This document shows positions 6,958 through 14,428 of a stretch of 15,696 bases of DNA, in pieces (positions within the stretch are counted from its first letter, which is position 1; the number at the start of each line of letters is the position of its first letter). The DNA is from Clostridium sp. CAG:575 (GTDB taxonomy: Bacteria; Bacillota; Clostridia; TANB77; CAG-508). The DNA is taken from assembly GCA_000435535.1 (NCBI GenBank), contig FR884546.1:12463-28158 (forward strand). Reading direction: 5' to 3'. The translations under genes were made by a program, and so were the position numbers. Under the pieces are notes generated by a model. That model made no database searches. It had not been told where the DNA came from and saw nothing but the letters and a program-made list of their open reading frames with translations.

Positions 6958-7962
6958 TTGAACCAAAAGCAAAGAGAAAATATAGACAACATGTTTTATT
7001 TAACAAATAAAGAAAACATAAAAAAAACAGAACAAATAGAAAAAAAGAAGAAAAAAGAAAGAGAAAAAAGAATAAAACAAAACAAAGAAATAAAAAACAA
7101 AAACAATCAATTTGATGATGAGACAGAAATTGTATTAGGAATGATAAACAAAAATCATCAAAAAACAAAGCATCAAAAAGAAGTAAAAATGACTAAAAAA
7201 CAAAGACAAATATTAAAAAAGAAAAAGAGAATAAAAAGAGTTTTAAAATGTATTGTACTATTAATTCTTATAATAGGCGGAATAATATTTGCTTTGGTAT
7301 CACCAATCTTTCAAATACAAACAATAAATGTAAATAATAATAATAAAATTACAAACGAAACTATTATTAGCTTATCAGAACTTTATACTGGACAAAATAT
7401 ATTTCAATTCAACAAAAGAAGAACAATAAATAATATAAAAGAAAATCCATACATAGAAAGCGTAGAAATAAAAAGAAAAATTCCAAATGAAGTTCAAATA
7501 TCAATACAAGAAAGAGAAAAGGATTTTAATGTGGAATTTTTAAATGGATATGCATATATAAACAAGCAAGGATACATTTTAGAAATATCAGAACAAAAAA
7601 TAGAAGCACCTATAATTCAAGGAATAGCAACACCAGAAGAACAAATTGTACCAGGAAACAGATTAGAATCAGAAGATTTAGAAAAATTAGAAGTAGTAAT
7701 ACAAATAATGAATATTGCTCAAAATTATGATTTGAATACAAAAATAACTAATATAGATATTTCAAATAAAAATGAATATACAATGTATATAGCAGAAGAG
7801 AAAAAGACAGTATATCTAGGAAATAAAACAAATTTAAGCAATAAAATGTTATATGTACAAGCAATTTTAGAAAAAAATCAAGGCAAAGAAGGATATATCT
7901 ATGTAGATGGAGATTTAAATAATAGCTTTAAACCTAGATTTAGGGAAAGTGTTGAAGTATAA
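6958..7962 (+). CDS. ftsQ: Cell division protein FtsQ/DivIB
   Basis: This 334-residue bitopic membrane protein has a cytoplasmic N-terminal tail of about 95 residues very rich in Lys, one membrane helix (about 97-118, starting CIVLLILIIGG), then a POTRA domain (about 119-187, with NNNNKITNETIISLSELYTG and NPYIESVEIKRKIP) and an extracellular beta domain. FtsQ/DivIB joins FtsL and FtsB/DivIC at the divisome and links the Z-ring to septal peptidoglycan synthesis. The start is TTG: TTGGAGGTG lies at the right distance from TTG 6958, while the next ATG (6991) has no site. The POTRA domain and position between murA and the DUF881-sbp-ftsA genes make the call safe. The tail is longer than in many homologues. 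Confidence 0.9.
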   Translation: MNQKQRENIDNMFYLTNKENIKKTEQIEKKKKKEREKRIKQNKEIKNKNNQFDDETEIVLGMINKNHQKTKHQKEVKMTKKQRQILKKKKRIKRVLKCIVLLILIIGGIIFALVSPIFQIQTINVNNNNKITNETIISLSELYTGQNIFQFNKRRTINNIKENPYIESVEIKRKIPNEVQISIQEREKDFNVEFLNGYAYINKQGYILEISEQKIEAPIIQGIATPEEQIVPGNRLESEDLEKLEVVIQIMNIAQNYDLNTKITNIDISNKNEYTMYIAEEKKTVYLGNKTNLSNKMLYVQAILEKNQGKEGYIYVDGDLNNSFKPRFRESVEV

Positions 7963-7978
7963 AAAAGGAATGATGAAT

Positions 7979-8695
7979 ATGACAAATAAAAAAGGAATAT
8001 GTCTTACATTAGGAATAATGTGTTTTGCACTAACAGCGGGAATTTGCATACAAATAAAAACTGTAAAAAGTACGAATTCTGCTGTAAGTCAAAGCTATAC
8101 AGAAAATAATTTGAGAGCAGAAGTATTAAAATACAAAGAAAAATATGACAATAAAATAAAAGAAATTGAAAAAATAGATGAAGAATTAGAAAAAGCAATA
8201 TCAACAGCAACAGCTAATAACTCAGAATTAGAAGAAGCAAAAAATCAAATAGTAGAAGGAAATAAAATATTAGGATTAACAGAAGTAAAAGGACCAGGAG
8301 TAATTATAAATGTTGCAGATAGTGAATTGGACTCAAGCTTGTCAGCAGACCCAAGTAGATTGTTAGTACATGATAAAGATATTTTATGCATAGTGAATGA
8401 ATTAAAAAATGCAGGAGCAGAAGCAATTGCTATAAATGGACAAAGAGTTATATCAACCACCGCTATAATTTGTGGAGGAAATATAATAAATATTAATGGT
8501 GAAAGGATAGGTTCACCATTCACAATTCAAGCAATAGGATTACCAGAAACATTAGCAAATTTAGATAGACCAGGTGGATATTTAAAAGACTTGAGAGAAA
8601 GAAAAATACAAGTAGATTTGAAGAAATCAAATAATATAACAATACCAAAATACTCAGGAGTACTAAACTTAAAATATATAAAAAACAACAATTAA
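7979..8695 (+). CDS. DUF881 family membrane protein, first copy (YlxW-like position)
   Basis: The 238-residue protein has an N-terminal membrane anchor (about residues 6-24, with LTLGIMCFALTAGICIQI), then a coiled-coil stretch (about 42-90) and the extracytoplasmic DUF881 domain. The domain shows GPGVIINVADSE, a NAGAEAIAINGQRV run and GERIGSPFTIQAIG. The repeated pattern of AEAIAINGQR followed by NGERI is the family hallmark. Function is unknown; in Bacillus subtilis the equivalents ylxW and ylxX lie between divIB and sbp-ftsA. I chose ATG 7979 because AAGGA (7965-7969) sits nine bases upstream. Two nearer ATGs (7970, 7973) are too close to that site, and the earlier GTG and TTG lie inside the end of ftsQ. 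Confidence 0.85.
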   Translation: MTNKKGICLTLGIMCFALTAGICIQIKTVKSTNSAVSQSYTENNLRAEVLKYKEKYDNKIKEIEKIDEELEKAISTATANNSELEEAKNQIVEGNKILGLTEVKGPGVIINVADSELDSSLSADPSRLLVHDKDILCIVNELKNAGAEAIAINGQRVISTTAIICGGNIININGERIGSPFTIQAIGLPETLANLDRPGGYLKDLRERKIQVDLKKSNNITIPKYSGVLNLKYIKNNN

Positions 8696-8710
8696 CGATA
8701 TGATGTTGAA

Positions 8711-8745
8711 AGGAGGATGTTAGTTTATCTAACAAGCTGGATATG
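8711..8745 (+). promoter_or_regulatory. Distal Shine-Dalgarno with intervening hairpin before second DUF881 gene
   Basis: A perfect AGGAGG (8711-8716) lies 26 bases before the ATG at 8743, too far for normal initiation. Between them GTTAG (8719-8723) can pair with CTAAC (8729-8733) over a five-base loop. Looping out this hairpin leaves 11 bases between the site and the start codon. An ATG at 8717 directly abuts the site and opens only a nine-codon frame (MLVYLTSWI) whose stop overlaps the real start as ATGA. Confidence 0.5.
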
Positions 8746-9435
8746 AAAAAAGGTAAGATAACAGTAGTTATAACAATTGCAATTGCATGTTTTGCACTGA
8801 TGACAATAATGTTTATGCAGTTCAAAGTGGTTAATGAAACAGACATAACTTCAATAGAAACCATGAGAGAAGAAGAACTTAGAACAGAGCTTGCAAATTG
8901 GAAAGAAAAATATAATGAAGCAGAAGAACAATATGAAGAAAAAAATGCTAAAATAGAAGAATATAAGCAAAATGAACAATCAACAGAAGAATCTTCAAAA
9001 CTTGTAGAACAGGAATTAGAACAAGTAAAACAATACTTGGGAAAAACTGATGTACAAGGGCAAGGAATTACAGTAACATTGTATGACAAGAGTAGTGAAA
9101 ACTATTCTATAACAGCAGAAGATTTGTTAGTAATTGTTGATTATTTAAAATCAGCAGGAGCAGAAGCAATATCAATTAATGGAGAAAGAATTATAAATAC
9201 TTCAGATATTGTATATGTAAATAATTCTATAATATATGTAAATCAACAAAGAATATTAGCACCATATGTTATAAATGCAATAGGAAATTCAGCATATCTA
9301 GAAAGTACACTAATTGGAAATGGTGGATATGTTGATGAACTAAGAAAATTAGGATTTACAGTAGAAATAGAAAAAAGCGATAAAGTTAAAGTACCAAAAT
9401 ATAACAAAGAAATTACATATAAATATATGCAATAA
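8743..9435 (+). CDS. DUF881 family membrane protein, second copy (YlxX-like position)
   Basis: The 230-residue protein has the same plan as its upstream neighbour: a membrane anchor (about 6-25, with TVVITIAIACFALMTIMF), a Glu- and Lys-rich coiled coil (about 40-100), then the DUF881 domain with GQGITVTLYDKSS, AGAEAISINGERI and NQQRILAPYVINAIG. The two copies are clearly paralogous but much diverged, so this is an old duplication. No catalytic residues are evident. It probably sits on the outer face of the membrane at or near the divisome; this is inferred from the gene neighbourhood only. No in-frame ATG, GTG or TTG lies between the upstream TGA (8707) and ATG 8743, so this start is forced despite its distant ribosome binding site. 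Confidence 0.87.
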   Translation: MKKGKITVVITIAIACFALMTIMFMQFKVVNETDITSIETMREEELRTELANWKEKYNEAEEQYEEKNAKIEEYKQNEQSTEESSKLVEQELEQVKQYLGKTDVQGQGITVTLYDKSSENYSITAEDLLVIVDYLKSAGAEAISINGERIINTSDIVYVNNSIIYVNQQRILAPYVINAIGNSAYLESTLIGNGGYVDELRKLGFTVEIEKSDKVKVPKYNKEITYKYMQ

Positions 9436-9457
9436 AATAAAAAAGGAATGGTGAAAG

Positions 9458-9862
9458 ATGATATTTTTAGTAATTATAGTAGCATGCATTTTAGGAGCAA
9501 TTGTAGGACTAAATGCTCCAATCATATCATATACATATTCTAGCTATTTGGCTATTGCAATAGTTGCAGCGTTGGACTCAGTCTTTGGAGGAATAGCATC
9601 AGTAATAAATAAAAAATTTGATATGAAAATTTTTATTTCAGGATTTTTTGGGAATGCGATATTAGCAATACTACTAACAGTACTAGGACAAAAACTAAAT
9701 GTAGATATATATTTAGCTGCTATAGTGGTATTTGTGTGGAGAATGTTTATGAATCTAGGAATAATAAGAAGATACTATGTTGAAAAATGGACAGAAAACA
9801 TAAAGAATATAAGAAATAAAAATAATAAAGAAAATATAGAAAGTAAAGAAGATTCAAAATAG
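9458..9862 (+). CDS. sbp: Small basic protein Sbp (DUF1290 family membrane protein)
   Basis: The 134-residue protein is mostly membrane-embedded: about three to four hydrophobic segments at 1-20, 28-45, 58-78 and 80-95. It has the DUF1290 core (IVGLNAPIISYTYSSYLAIA, ALDSVFGGIASVINKKFD, then FISGFFGNAILA). A charged tail (about 108-134, rich in Lys, Asn and Glu) follows. Its function is unknown. In Bacillota it is almost always found between the DUF881 genes and ftsA, as here, implying a link to division or envelope synthesis. The start follows AAAAAGGAATGGTGAAAG, with AGG/GGTG at a workable distance. The gene ends with TAG, backed by TAA three codons later. Confidence 0.85.
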   Translation: MIFLVIIVACILGAIVGLNAPIISYTYSSYLAIAIVAALDSVFGGIASVINKKFDMKIFISGFFGNAILAILLTVLGQKLNVDIYLAAIVVFVWRMFMNLGIIRRYYVEKWTENIKNIRNKNNKENIESKEDSK

Positions 9863-9874
9863 AATTCTTAATTT

Positions 9875-9895
9875 AAGGAGCATATAGCTCCTTTT
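9875..9895 (+). terminator. Short hairpin terminator after sbp
   Basis: AAGGAGC (9875-9881) pairs with GCTCCTT (9887-9893) over a five-base loop and runs into TTTTATAG. The stem is short but GC-rich for this genome. It would separate the murA-sbp transcript from ftsA-ftsZ at least partly. Confidence 0.6.
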
Positions 9896-10010
9896 ATAGT
9901 ATGTGAATAGTAAATTTTGTATTCAAAAAGTTTTCAAAACTTAAAATAACTATTGATTTTTTTTATTAAGTGGTGTATAAAATACCAGTAAATATTACAA
10001 AAAACGATAT

Positions 10011-10043
10011 GTTACAAAAACGTTACAAAAATGTTACAAAAAT
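10011..10043 (+). repeat. Three abutting 11-bp direct repeats upstream of the ftsA promoter
   Basis: GTTACAAAAAC (10011-10021), GTTACAAAAAT (10022-10032) and GTTACAAAAAT (10033-10043) follow without a gap. A weaker unit, ATAACAAATTC, continues to 10054, and an ATTACAAAAAAC copy lies at 9994-10005. The 11-bp period is about one DNA turn, so all copies face the same side of the helix, just upstream of a -35 element at 10057. The 9896-10010 stretch before them is AT-rich with nothing else recognisable. Confidence 0.75.
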
Positions 10044-10056
10044 ATAACAAATTCTA

Positions 10057-10085
10057 TTGACATTTTTTTTAAAATGTAATATAAA
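10057..10085 (+). promoter_or_regulatory. Sigma-A promoter of ftsA-ftsZ
   Basis: TTGACA (10057-10062) is perfect consensus, the spacer is exactly 17 bases, and the -10 is TATAAA (10080-10085). The ftsA start lies 38 bases beyond the -10. The three direct repeats end 13 bases before the -35, where an activator or repressor would act. Confidence 0.8.
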
Positions 10086-10123
10086 TACAACTAGTAATTA
10101 TTCTAATAAATGGAGGAATTAAC

Positions 10124-11353
10124 TTGGCAATAGGTGATATTATAGTTGGTGTACATATTGGAACAACAAAAGTCGCAGTAGTTGTAGGAGAAGTAAACAA
10201 CTTTGAACAAATAGAAACAATATGCAGTACATCATATAAATGTAGTGGATTGAAAAAAGGGAAAATAATAAATGAAGAAGAAATTAGTCTAAGCTTAGCA
10301 AAAACGATACAAGACGCAGAAGATGAAACGAACTTAAAAATTAATTCTGCATATGTAACAATTCCAGGTAAGTATGTAACAATTGTACAAAATAGCATAA
10401 CTAAGGAAGTAAAAGACAAATATGCAGGAGTATCTATAAGAGATGTGCAAAATGCAATTATGCAAGTAAAAGACATTGAAATACCAGATGGAAAAACATT
10501 AATAGATATAGTACCAGACAAAATTGTACTAGAAAATGGAACTGTTGTTGCTGACCCAGTAGGAAGTTTAAGCTCAAGCTTTACAATTAGTGCACAAGTC
10601 ATTTTGGCAGAAAAAGATTATATTAGACAATTAACAAATATATTTAAGAAAGCAGGACTAGAAATTGATGGAATAGTTCCAGAGACGCTAGCAGAAAGAA
10701 ATCTAATATTAGATAAGAATGAATTACATGACAATATAGCAATTATTGATGTCGGAGCAGAAAATACAGATATAGGAGTATTCGAAGGATCAACATTTGT
10801 ATATACAAATTCAATTCCATTAGGAGGAGATAATATAACAAATGATATAGCATTAGTTTTAAATATCTCAGAGGAGGAAGCAGATAAATTAAAGAGGCAA
10901 TATGGACTAGCATTAAAATCATTTATTGACAATGATAATGATATTATCTTAAATACATGCAAAGATAATAATAAAAATAAAATAATAAAAAGTTCAGAAT
11001 TAATAGAAATTATTGAAGCAAGAATTGAAGAAATGTTCTTAATAATAAATAAAGAATTAACAAATCAAGGAATAAAACCAAAAATAAATAATGTTGTGCT
11101 AACAGGACAAGGAATAGTAAATATTAGTAAAAGCGATGTTGCAGGAAAAATTAATTTAAATATTCCTGTAAAAATATCAACAGGAAGATTAATAGGAGCA
11201 ACAAAACCAACATATAGAACAAGTTATGCATTAGTTAGATACATTGCAGCAAGACCATTTGCAAAAACAGTATCAAGTAGTATAGATACAAAATCTAATG
11301 AAAACATATTAAAAAACATATGGGAAAGAATAAAAGAATTCTTTTATAGCTAA
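10124..11353 (+). CDS. ftsA: Cell division protein FtsA (actin-like Z-ring membrane tether)
   Basis: The 409-residue protein has the actin-fold FtsA layout. It shows an N-terminal phosphate-1 loop (GVHIGTTKVAVVVGE, 9-23), the SHS2/1C domain (about 75-160), phosphate-2 IAIIDVGAENTDIGVFEGS (205-223), the IPLGGDNITNDIA segment (231-243), an adenosine-motif region VVLTGQG (324-330), and a C-terminal amphipathic helix (NILKNIWERIKEFFYS) for membrane attachment. It anchors FtsZ filaments to the inner membrane face. Start is TTG at 10124, seven bases after GGAGGA. Oddities are His11 where the family nearly always has Asp or Glu, and GQG where the usual form is GGG. Identity is nevertheless clear from the motifs and the ftsZ neighbour. 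Confidence 0.95.
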   Translation: MAIGDIIVGVHIGTTKVAVVVGEVNNFEQIETICSTSYKCSGLKKGKIINEEEISLSLAKTIQDAEDETNLKINSAYVTIPGKYVTIVQNSITKEVKDKYAGVSIRDVQNAIMQVKDIEIPDGKTLIDIVPDKIVLENGTVVADPVGSLSSSFTISAQVILAEKDYIRQLTNIFKKAGLEIDGIVPETLAERNLILDKNELHDNIAIIDVGAENTDIGVFEGSTFVYTNSIPLGGDNITNDIALVLNISEEEADKLKRQYGLALKSFIDNDNDIILNTCKDNNKNKIIKSSELIEIIEARIEEMFLIINKELTNQGIKPKINNVVLTGQGIVNISKSDVAGKINLNIPVKISTGRLIGATKPTYRTSYALVRYIAARPFAKTVSSSIDTKSNENILKNIWERIKEFFYS

Positions 11354-11413
11354 ATCGTTATTAATTTTAAAATAAATGAATAAAAAGGAACAGAAATAGA
11401 AATCTGAGTCCAA

Positions 11414-11441
11414 AAAACTGTTATAAATGTGGGACAGTTTT
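11414..11441 (+). other. Hairpin in the ftsA-ftsZ leader
   Basis: AAAACTGT (11414-11421) pairs with ACAGTTTT (11434-11441) over a 12-base loop, in the 110-base gap between ftsA and ftsZ. The stem ends seven bases before the GGGAGG ribosome binding site of ftsZ. It could be a weak attenuator, an RNase processing site or an mRNA stabiliser. No convincing promoter for ftsZ alone is seen. Confidence 0.4.
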
Positions 11442-11463
11442 ATAGAAAGGGAGGAAAAACTAA

Positions 11464-12585
11464 ATGATGGAATATGAAGATAACAACATAACAATGATGG
11501 ATGGAACAGCAACAATCAAAGTAATCGGTGTTGGGGGCGCTGGAAATAATGCTGTAAACAGAATGATTGAGTCTGGAATAAAAGGAGTAGATTTTATAGC
11601 TGTTAATACAGACAGACAAGCACTACAACAATCTAAAGCAAATACAAAAATTCAAATTGGAGAAAAAATAACAAGAGGATTAGGAGCTGGAGCAAATCCT
11701 GATATTGGAGCACAATCAGCAGAAGAAAGTAAATCAGAAGTTGCCGAAATACTAAGAGGAGCAGATATGGTATTTGTTACTGCCGGAATGGGTGGAGGAA
11801 CAGGTACAGGTGCTGCACCAATAGTTGCATCAATAGCAAAAGAAATGGGAATATTAACAATAGGTGTTGTAACAAAACCATTTACATTTGAAGGAAAGAA
11901 AAGATTATCTCAAGCAGAACGTGGAATTGAAAGTTTAAAAGGAAAAGTAGACACTTTAGTTGTTATACCAAATGATAAACTATTACAAATTATTGACCGT
12001 AAAACATCTATAATAGAAGCGTTTAAAATGGCAGATGATGTATTAAGACAAGGTGTACAAGGGATATCAGACTTAATAGCTGTACCAGGATTAGTAAACT
12101 TAGACTTCGCTGATGTAAAAACAATAATGTTAAATCAAGGAATGGCTCATATGGGTGTTGGTAGAGCTTCAGGAGAAAACAGAGCAGAAGATGCTGCTAA
12201 AGAAGCAATACAAAGTCCATTGCTAGAAACATCTATTGAAGGTGCAAAAGGTGTAATTATCAATATAACAGGTGGAGAAGATTTAGGATTACACGAAGTT
12301 AACACAGCAGCTGAATTAGTTCAACGCAGTGTAGACCCAGAAGCTAATATTATATTTGGTACAGTAACAGATCCAAGCATGCAAGACGAAATCCAAATAA
12401 CAGTTATTGCTACAGGATTTGAAAAACCTGAAAACAATATATCAAGTATTGGAGTAGATAACATAGTATCAAAAACTTGGGAAAAGAAAATAAATTCAAT
12501 TCCATCAAGCTCAGAGACAAGTTCATCTACAAATGACTTAGATATTCCATCATTTTTAAGAAAAAATAAAAATAAAAATATGTAA
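11464..12585 (+). CDS. ftsZ: Cell division protein FtsZ (tubulin-like GTPase)
   Basis: This is the 373-residue tubulin homologue that polymerises into the Z-ring at midcell. Landmarks are [13 protein letters not shown] (22-34), NTDRQAL (48-54), the GTP-binding tubulin signature [10 protein letters not shown] (110-119), the T7 catalytic loop VNLDFADV (211-218), and a Ser-rich linker ending in the conserved C-terminal peptide [12 protein letters not shown], which binds FtsA and SepF. All catalytic elements are intact. GGGAGG lies nine bases before ATG 11464; ATG 11467 is a possible alternative start. Codon use is slightly richer in GGT, GCT and GTT than in neighbouring genes, as expected for a highly expressed gene. 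A strong terminator follows. Confidence 0.98.
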   Translation: MMEYEDNNITMMDGTATIKVIGVGGAGNNAVNRMIESGIKGVDFIAVNTDRQALQQSKANTKIQIGEKITRGLGAGANPDIGAQSAEESKSEVAEILRGADMVFVTAGMGGGTGTGAAPIVASIAKEMGILTIGVVTKPFTFEGKKRLSQAERGIESLKGKVDTLVVIPNDKLLQIIDRKTSIIEAFKMADDVLRQGVQGISDLIAVPGLVNLDFADVKTIMLNQGMAHMGVGRASGENRAEDAAKEAIQSPLLETSIEGAKGVIINITGGEDLGLHEVNTAAELVQRSVDPEANIIFGTVTDPSMQDEIQITVIATGFEKPENNISSIGVDNIVSKTWEKKINSIPSSSETSSSTNDLDIPSFLRKNKNKNM

Positions 12586-12656
12586 TATAAAAATATAATT
12601 ACAACAAAATAAAATAAGTAGTTATAAAGATAAAAAGAAAATATTATATAAATTTA

Positions 12657-12695
12657 AAAGAAATAATCGAAAATTATCGATTATTTCTTTTTTTC
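12657..12695 (+). terminator. Intrinsic terminator after ftsZ
   Basis: A perfect 14-bp stem pairs 12657-12670 (AAAGAAATAATCGA) with 12677-12690 over a six-base loop and is followed by TTTTCT. It closes the ftsA-ftsZ unit. The 60 bases that follow hold a -10-like TATAGT at 12731-12736 but no good -35, as would suit a Spo0A-activated spoIIGA promoter; I see no convincing Spo0A box. Confidence 0.85.
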
Positions 12696-12759
12696 TACAT
12701 TATAAAAAGACAGACTTTGTATTTTTATTATAGTAAAATACAAAAAGTAGGTGAGCTAT

Positions 12760-13644
12760 ATGACAATATATATTGATGTGATTATATTAGAAAACCTGAT
12801 TATGAATTATATTATTTTATATGCAACAGGAATTATAGTAAAAGCAAAAATAAATTATATTAGAATATTTTTTGCGAGTCTAATTGGAGCAATATATGCA
12901 GCAACAGAATATTGTTCAAATATTACAATTTATTCAAATGTCATTTTAAAACTAATTTTATCTATAATCATAATATATATAGCCTTTTATCCACAGAATA
13001 TAAAGAAAATGTGTAAGCAATTATTAATTTTTTATGTAACAACATTTACTTTTGGAGGAGTAGCAACATATTTAATATATATACTAAAACCACAAAATAT
13101 TATTATAAAAAACGGAATATATGTAGGAAACTATATATTAAAAGTAATATTTCTTGCTGCAATATTAGGAAGTGTTATAATTATTGTTTCATTTAAAATA
13201 ATAAAAAACAAAATAAACAAAAATGATATGTTTTGCAAAATAAAATTAAAATTAAATGGAAAAGAAATTGTGTTAAATACTATGGTGGATACAGGAAATA
13301 TGCTAAAAGAACCAATATCCGGATTACCAGTTATAGTAGTTGAACATACAAAACTATATAATGTAATTCCAAAAGAAATATTAAATAATATAGAGGCAAT
13401 ATTAGGAGGTGACTTTAATAAAATACCAGAAAATATAAAAAAAGAATATATGTCAAAATTAAAACTGATACCATTTGCATCATTAGGAAAACAAAATGGA
13501 ATGTTATTAGGAATAAAAGCAGAAAAAATAGAAATATTAGAAGAACCAACAAACCAAAAGAAAGAAGCGATAGTAGGAATATACAACAAATCATTAACTA
13601 AAAGAGGAGAATATGATGCTTTGATGGGTATAGAATTGTATTAA
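12760..13644 (+). CDS. spoIIGA: Sporulation sigma-E factor-processing aspartic peptidase SpoIIGA
   Basis: The 294-residue protein has five or so membrane helices in its N-terminal half (about 5-28, 33-50, 58-77, 87-109, 125-147). The cytosolic C-terminal half is an aspartic-protease domain with the catalytic motif VDTGN (176-180), followed by LKEPISGLPVIVVE, PFASLGKQNGMLLGIK and DALMGIEL. It sits in the septal membrane of the sporulating mother cell and cleaves the pro-sequence from pro-sigma-E once the forespore signal (SpoIIR) arrives. The neighbouring gene is its substrate, as in all spore formers. I chose ATG 12760 over GTG 12751 because AGGTG overlaps the GTG and is well spaced for the ATG. 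Confidence 0.95.
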   Translation: MTIYIDVIILENLIMNYIILYATGIIVKAKINYIRIFFASLIGAIYAATEYCSNITIYSNVILKLILSIIIIYIAFYPQNIKKMCKQLLIFYVTTFTFGGVATYLIYILKPQNIIIKNGIYVGNYILKVIFLAAILGSVIIIVSFKIIKNKINKNDMFCKIKLKLNGKEIVLNTMVDTGNMLKEPISGLPVIVVEHTKLYNVIPKEILNNIEAILGGDFNKIPENIKKEYMSKLKLIPFASLGKQNGMLLGIKAEKIEILEEPTNQKKEAIVGIYNKSLTKRGEYDALMGIELY

Positions 13645-13672
13645 TCAATAAGAATGGAGGGGAAATTTTAAT

Positions 13673-14386
13673 ATGAATATTTTAGAAATGTTAAAAAAAG
13701 GTATGGATAATATAAATACACTTTGTGCAAAGTATTTAAATGAAGAAAATGAGATAGAATATTTACCAATATTTTATATAGCAGGGAGTCAAACACTTCC
13801 GCCACCATTAGAGCCAAAAGAAGAAGAAGAATTAATAAAAAAATTAACAGAAGAAGATAATCTACAAACAAGACAAATTTTAGTTGAAAGAAATTTAAGA
13901 CTTGTAGTATACATAGCTAAAAAATTTGAAAATACAGGAATAGGAATAGAAGATTTAATATCAATAGGAACAATAGGTTTGATGAAAGGAGTAAATACAT
14001 TTAATTCAGATAAAAATATAAAACTTGCAACTTATGCATCAAGATGTATAGAAAATGAAATATTAATGTATTTAAGAAAAAATAATAAAATAAAAGGAGA
14101 AATTTCTATAGACGAACCACTTAACAAAGATTGTGATGGAAATGAATTGTTATTATCAGATATATTAGGAACTGATTCTGACATTATCTCCAGAGACATA
14201 GAGGATGAAGTAGATAAAACTTTGTTAAGAGCATCTATATTAAAATTAAATGATAGAGAAAAAAATATAATGGAAATGAGGTTTGGATTTAAAACAGGAA
14301 AAGAAAAGACACAAAAGGAGGTTGCAGATGAATTACGGAATTTCTCAAAGTTATATATCAAGATTAGAAAAAAAGATTATAAATAA
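13673..14386 (+). CDS. sigE: Pro-sigma-E, mother-cell sporulation sigma factor; frameshifted near the 3' end
   Basis: As written the frame encodes 237 residues. The first 34 form a pro-sequence, and [13 protein letters not shown] (34-46) matches the site SpoIIGA cleaves (YYIGGSEALPPPL in Bacillus subtilis). Regions 2 and 3 are intact: [44 protein letters not shown] and [19 protein letters not shown]. Region 4.2 starts correctly ([11 protein letters not shown]) but then reads [16 protein letters not shown]. Omitting C14336 restores [14 protein letters not shown] in the next frame, stopping at 14420 with a normal length of 248 residues. The shifted CGG codon is otherwise unseen in the native genes here. 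Sigma-E directs mother-cell gene expression after asymmetric division. With the -35-reading helix lost, the product as written should not work; an assembly error or a recent mutation is likely. Confidence 0.93.
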   Translation: MNILEMLKKGMDNINTLCAKYLNEENEIEYLPIFYIAGSQTLPPPLEPKEEEELIKKLTEEDNLQTRQILVERNLRLVVYIAKKFENTGIGIEDLISIGTIGLMKGVNTFNSDKNIKLATYASRCIENEILMYLRKNNKIKGEISIDEPLNKDCDGNELLLSDILGTDSDIISRDIEDEVDKTLLRASILKLNDREKNIMEMRFGFKTGKEKTQKEVADELRNFSKLYIKIRKKDYK

Positions 14387-14420
14387 AATGAAAAAAGATA
14401 TTATCAGTAAGACAGGATAA
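14337..14420 (+). other. Displaced C-terminus of sigE in the next reading frame
   Basis: From 14337 this frame reads [14 protein letters not shown] and continues to a TAA at 14418-14420. This is the expected helix-turn-helix recognition region of sigma-E. An ATG at 14328 in this frame has a perfect AAGGAGG site six bases upstream and could start a separate 30-residue peptide. The same bases (GGAGGTTGCAGATGAA) occur at the matching place in sigG, where they are simply codons. Confidence 0.8.
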
Positions 14421-14428
14421 ATAAAAAA

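Noticed and set aside
7979..9435. Tandem DUF881 genes as an assembly duplication.
   Set aside because: The two share fold motifs only; their nucleotide and protein sequences are far diverged, and the same tandem is known in other Bacillota.
9994..10054. The GTTACAAAAA array as a CRISPR array or plasmid-type origin.
   Set aside because: Units are 11 bp with no spacers, no cas or replication genes are near, and a sigma-A promoter follows directly.
12696..12759. Spo0A box upstream of spoIIGA.
   Set aside because: Only weak partial matches to the Spo0A consensus are visible, so I could not support a site although one is expected biologically.
14313..14340. Programmed frameshift or internal restart in sigE, using AAGGAGG and ATG 14328, with the rare CGG codon as a stall site.
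   Set aside because: Reaching the right frame needs a +1 shift at TTA-CGG, where the tRNA would re-pair poorly on TAC. The same GGAGGTTGCAGATGAA occurs as plain codons in sigG. A one-base insertion explains everything more simply.
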